From Artocarpus heterophyllus (taxonomy: Eukaryota > Streptophyta > Magnoliopsida > Rosales > Moraceae): a DNA stretch of 64,000 nucleotides. Positions 60,498 through 64,000 of this stretch are shown here, piece by piece (position 1 is the first letter of the stretch; every line of letters begins with the position of its first letter). Location of the stretch: positions 23,591,276 through 23,655,275 of the forward strand of contig CM046351.1 in NCBI GenBank assembly GCA_025403435.1, given 5' to 3'. The notes beneath the pieces were generated by a model, which did not search any database, had not been told where the DNA came from, and saw nothing but the letters and a program-made list of their open reading frames with translations. Both the position numbers and the translations under genes were made by a program.

Positions 60498-61583
60498 ATG
60501 AAGTGCTTTGCATTTTCTTCGTCCTTTGCCAAAATTATTATTATAATAAGAGTGTTTGACAATCATAGTCAGATCATTTTTTCAATTATAAATAGTGTAA
60601 AATTTTTATATACTATAATAATAATAAAAAAATTGTTATAATATAAAGCTCTAATATGCTACAGTAAAAACAGTTTTAACCAACAGTTTAAACCACAATG
60701 CCAAACACCCTATATGTTTCTATTTTCCTTTGTGTTGGCAGCTTCAGCCGTTCATACTCATGAAGAATTTCTCAGTTGCCTCGCCACTCTTATATCCAAC
60801 TCTATCTCCATTTCTAAACTAATTTTCTACACTTCAAAAGATCCATCGTATTCCACTATATTGTACTCATCCATACAGAACAAGCGTTTTTCTTCTCCTT
60901 CAACCCCAAAACCATTGTTATCGTCTCACCATTTTATGCCTCCCACGTCCAAGCCATTGTTTATTGCTCAAAGAAACACGGCATCCAAATTAGAACCCGA
61001 AGCCTTGCTTTGGTGTCTGATGTTCAATTTGTCCTGATTGAGTTGAGAAACCTAAATCTTATCAGCGTTAATACAGAGAGCAAATCTGCGTGGGTTCAAG
61101 TTGGCGCTACGCTAGGTGAACTTTATTATAAGATTGCTGAAAAAAGTTAAGATCTTGGCTTCCCAGCCGGCCTTTGCCACAGTGTCGGTGTTGGTGGACA
61201 GATTGGCGGAGGAGGCTAAGGCTATTTGACACGAAAATATGGCCCTGCAGCTGATAACATTCTTGACGCGGAATTAGTAGATGCTTGAGGAAAAAATCTG
61301 TGGGGGAAGATTTATTTTGGGCCATACGTGGTGGTGGACCTGCAAGCTTTGGACTTGTTCTTGCATGGAAAATTCGACTTGTTCCTGCGTCGTCAATAGT
61401 GACTGTGTTTGATGTCAATAGGAACATGGAAGACAATGCGACAAAGAAGGTCTTTCATCGGTGGCAACGTCGTGCTGACAAAGTTGATGAGGATTTAACA
61501 ATATATGTCAAATTCCAAACTACGAGTTCTACAGATAAAAGAAGGGAATAAGAAAGTTGAGCTACACGCTTCCTTTCGAGATT
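60498..61583 (+). pseudogene. BBE-like pseudogene (duplicate of 16621-18270)
   Basis: Highly similar to the first ~320 codons of the intact gene and clearly dead. The old ATG is at 60498. A 163-bp MITE splits the signal peptide region. A deletion of about 20 bp near 61008 removes the GGHDYEG segment that carries the FAD-linking histidine and shifts the frame. TAA codons occur at about 61148 and 61217, and a TGA with a short deletion at about 61286. Homology ends abruptly at about 61583, equivalent to residue ~317 of the intact protein, so the substrate and BBE domains are absent. The cysteine of the FAD site survives in a GLCHSVGVGG context. Confidence 0.92.
60549..60711. mobile_element. 163-bp MITE inside BBE pseudogene
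   Basis: The left end AGAGTGTTTGACAAT and the reverse complement of the right end, AGGGTGTTTGGCATT, form a 15-bp terminal inverted repeat with three mismatches. It is flanked by ATA on both sides, compatible with a 2-3-bp target duplication (Tourist/PIF- or Stowaway-like; undecided). Comparison with the intact gene, where the codons are contiguous, proves it is an insertion. A similar interior occurs at 28418-28600. Confidence 0.75.
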
Positions 61584-62799
61584 TAATTTTAAAACAAAAA
61601 CTAAACTAATAACTTAAGATGGTCAATAAAACAAACAAATAACTAAATTAACTAAAACTACTATGGTTGATTAATATAACAAATAAATAGAATTGACAAA
61701 AATAATAAAATAAAACTAGTTAACTAAAACACAAACACAAACACACCGTTATAAAAGCTTTTTATCAAACATGTGATGGGCATCACAATAATACTTAGAC
61801 ATCACATACTCAAACACATGAAAAGTAACCTCTTCTTACACAAAAATGCCAAATGTTGTTCAAATTTCTTTCAAACATCAAATAAAGTAACACATACTAA
61901 ATTGTAAATAACAAATTAATATCACTAATATTAAAACGAAAACTAAAACTCTTACAACACTAAAGCTAAATCACACTAAAATAACCAAATAACAGTATGT
62001 GTAGAACTAACAATAACACTAAAACTAATTAAAATTAAAATTAAAATTAACAAAACTATATAACTAAATAATCAGAACTAAAACTAAATAATAAATAAAA
62101 ATGATATAAAAAAAAATAAAAACAATTTGAAATTTTCCAATGGCGGGGAGTCAGTGGAACATCAAGGGCGAGGTCGAACGATGGCGAAGTCAATGGAATG
62201 TTGAGGGACGAGGTCGAACGGCAACAAACGGTGCCAGGTTCATTGTAGGTTGGGTGGAATGGTGGTGGGGTGGTGGAGAGAGTGATAGGGGAATGTTAGA
62301 ATCAGTGGAATGTCATGGGGGCTCAGGGTCGTAGGGGAAGAGTTAGAGAGAGAGAAAGGATACTTACGTTGTCGTTACTTAACTACATAATCTCTTAAAG
62401 ATAAAAATATCTTATCATAACAATACTAAGTTTTGCAGAAGAAATTTTTTTCCTCTATCTAAAATGAAATCTTTAAGTGATTTCTTAAAATATTTTCTTC
62501 AACAAAAAAATACTTAATTACATCATCTAAACTTAAACATATCTTAACGTAAACTACATAAATTGTGGAAAGATATTTTTTTTCTAAAAACATAATAATG
62601 AATACTAAGTTTTAAACCTTAATACATAAAGATAATTATTTGAAACTAATCCTTTCAAACCTTTTCTTGATTCAAAATAAAAACTCTTTAAAACATATAT
62701 GAATCAAAAGTTACAAATTTCCTTTCAAATACTTTTTAAAACATATTAACCATTCTAATTTTCTTTTATGAGATTCCATATGTTTGTTGCATATTGTAT
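61584..62799. other. AT-rich DNA with a GC-rich island, no gene seen
   Basis: A-rich repetitive text (AACTAAAACTAA) to 62130, then a GC-richer patch at 62140-62340 with local repeats such as GGAATGTTGAGGGACGAGGTC and GAACATCAAGGGCGAGGTCG. The frame in this patch is not supported by any motif. Confidence 0.35.
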
Positions 62800-64000
62800 T
62801 GCAATATTTTAAAATTTTAAAATTTAAATTTTACTAAACTAAGGTTGTATGATTACAACCTAGATCTCTAGAATGTACTTGCCTAATACCATTTAATAAT
62901 TCATACATATATAATTTAATAAAATAGTAACGTGGAAATTATATTTGCATGAATAGTTTCTATTCTCATCTCCACCATTTGTCTACCGCTCGCCACTTCC
63001 TAACAAGTGTCGTTGATGGGTTTTTTTACCTATAGTATAACATAACTGAATAAGCTTTCGCTAATCAGGTAGGAAATTAACCTCATAAAACATAATTGAA
63101 AAATATTTAATAAAACATGTGTGAAACATTTTATACTTGCTTATCAGCTTGCTTTATGCTTAATTATTTAAATCTTATCTTATCATAATGAGTGGGCCTG
63201 GGTATTCTTACCAGTTGCGTGCAATCCTTTATAGGTTAGGGTTTGCGAGATTTCCAACAACACTGAGATCAAAAACTAAATTCATCTTAACGTAATGCCT
63301 ATTCGTAGGTCGAGAGGTTAGTACAACATCCTGAACTTGTCTTATCTTATTTGTTTTACTTATCTTATTGTGTGTTTGCAGTATGACATGTTACTACATA
63401 GCATTACAAATCATAGATCATAAACATCTTAACTAAAAGTGAGTAAGCAATATAATGTAATATTGCATACATCACGAATTGCTCATAACATAATCATACT
63501 ATCATGTGACATGCCATGACATAATCATAATAAATTGTAAACATGGCATATCAATACATAACATCATATATCAATGTTCATAACAATACATATCATCACA
63601 TAGCATGGCATGACACCTCACAAATCATGCATTTCATAATTTTTATGAAAACATAAAAAAATATTTTATTTCAAAAATATACAAACTGTACGCGAGATTA
63701 ATACTTACCTAGATTCTGAGCTAAGCGGGTCTAGTTTGATCTCGCTAGTTCTACATTCTAGTAAGCATCTTTGAAAATGGCTTTAGAACGTCCGTAGATG
63801 GCTAGGAATGTTTCATGAAAATCGTATATTGTTGGATATGTCATTCTAGACTCTATTATTCTGGTCTATATCGCCTCAATCTGCGAGCAGTTTGATACCA
63901 AACGATTTTTGATGGAGTGGAATGAGCTCGAACAGAGGGTACCATCATGTATGTGTTATTCTCTCAAAGAGATATAATTCTAGAAAAACAAAAAAGACTG
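62800..64000 (-). mobile_element. Diverged long-LTR remnant
   Basis: Contains ACATAACTGAATAAGCTTTCG at about 63040, matching the ACTGAATAAGCAAAAGCTTAG landmark of solo LTR A. In reverse it also contains CTCTCGACCTACGAATAGGC and CCATCTACGGACGTTCTAAAG, which parallel the 10583-11560 remnant. Sense appears minus. The right end runs off the window and the left boundary is uncertain. Confidence 0.4.

Noticed and set aside
62140..62334. Gly/Trp-rich 64-residue frame
   Set aside because: Local repeats explain the composition; no homologous motif recognised.

Overview
This is an AT-rich nuclear plant genome window, almost certainly eudicot. The one intact host gene is a single-exon berberine-bridge-enzyme-like (BBE-like) flavoprotein. 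Its closest recognisable relatives are the cannabinoid-synthase-type enzymes of Cannabaceae and Moraceae, so a Rosales species is the best guess. Identification is from motifs only; no database search was possible. The rest is mostly transposable elements, many nested.

Layout. 1-6.2 kb: a candidate old LTR with a primer-binding-like site, a small tandem repeat, and a broken minus-strand CACTA TNP2 gene running into a ~2.1 kb block that recurs at 38.1-40.2 kb. 6.5-11.6 kb: a diverged long-LTR remnant split by solo LTR A (7335-10577, TSD AGGTC). 11.6-15.7 kb: microsatellites and old dispersed repeats. 15.75-18.4 kb: the BBE-like gene (16621-18270), with a TATA box and an upstream array of ~85-bp repeats. 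18.4-30.6 kb: no gene recognised; MITE-like elements, SSRs and a GC-rich local repeat. 30.6-38.1 kb: a plus-strand CACTA TNP2 pseudogene split by solo LTR B (30734-36893, TSD TGTGC), which is itself split by solo LTR C (32240-35333, TSD ACTTA). 40.2-56.6 kb: a decayed Mutator-like (MULE) region with a plus-strand MURA fragment and a minus-strand DUF1985-type gene. Solo LTR D (40609-43549, TSD AGCTA) and a complete Ty3/gypsy element (44254-53282, TSD ATTAT) are inserted in it. 57.4-59.3 kb: a CACTA 5' end with the first part of TNP2. 59.5-61.6 kb: a second BBE-like copy, now a pseudogene, with its own repeat-array promoter. 61.6-64 kb: AT-rich sequence and another diverged long-LTR remnant.

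How the parts relate. The BBE-like gene and its promoter were duplicated. The upstream copy kept an open reading frame; the other was destroyed by a MITE insertion, a deletion that removed the FAD-linking histidine region, nonsense codons and a 3' truncation. The intact copy keeps both flavin-attachment residues (His115, Cys177) and an oxygen-permissive Val180. The positions matching the THCA-synthase active-site residues His292, Tyr417 and Tyr484 are Arg293, Phe415 and Phe485. A flavin-binding scaffold without the usual phenolic base is the most interesting biology here. The second theme is a family of very long LTRs (2.1-3.2 kb) that carry clusters of the near-palindrome CGGCCTGCCG. At least six copies are present, four of them solo LTRs with perfect 5-bp target duplications.
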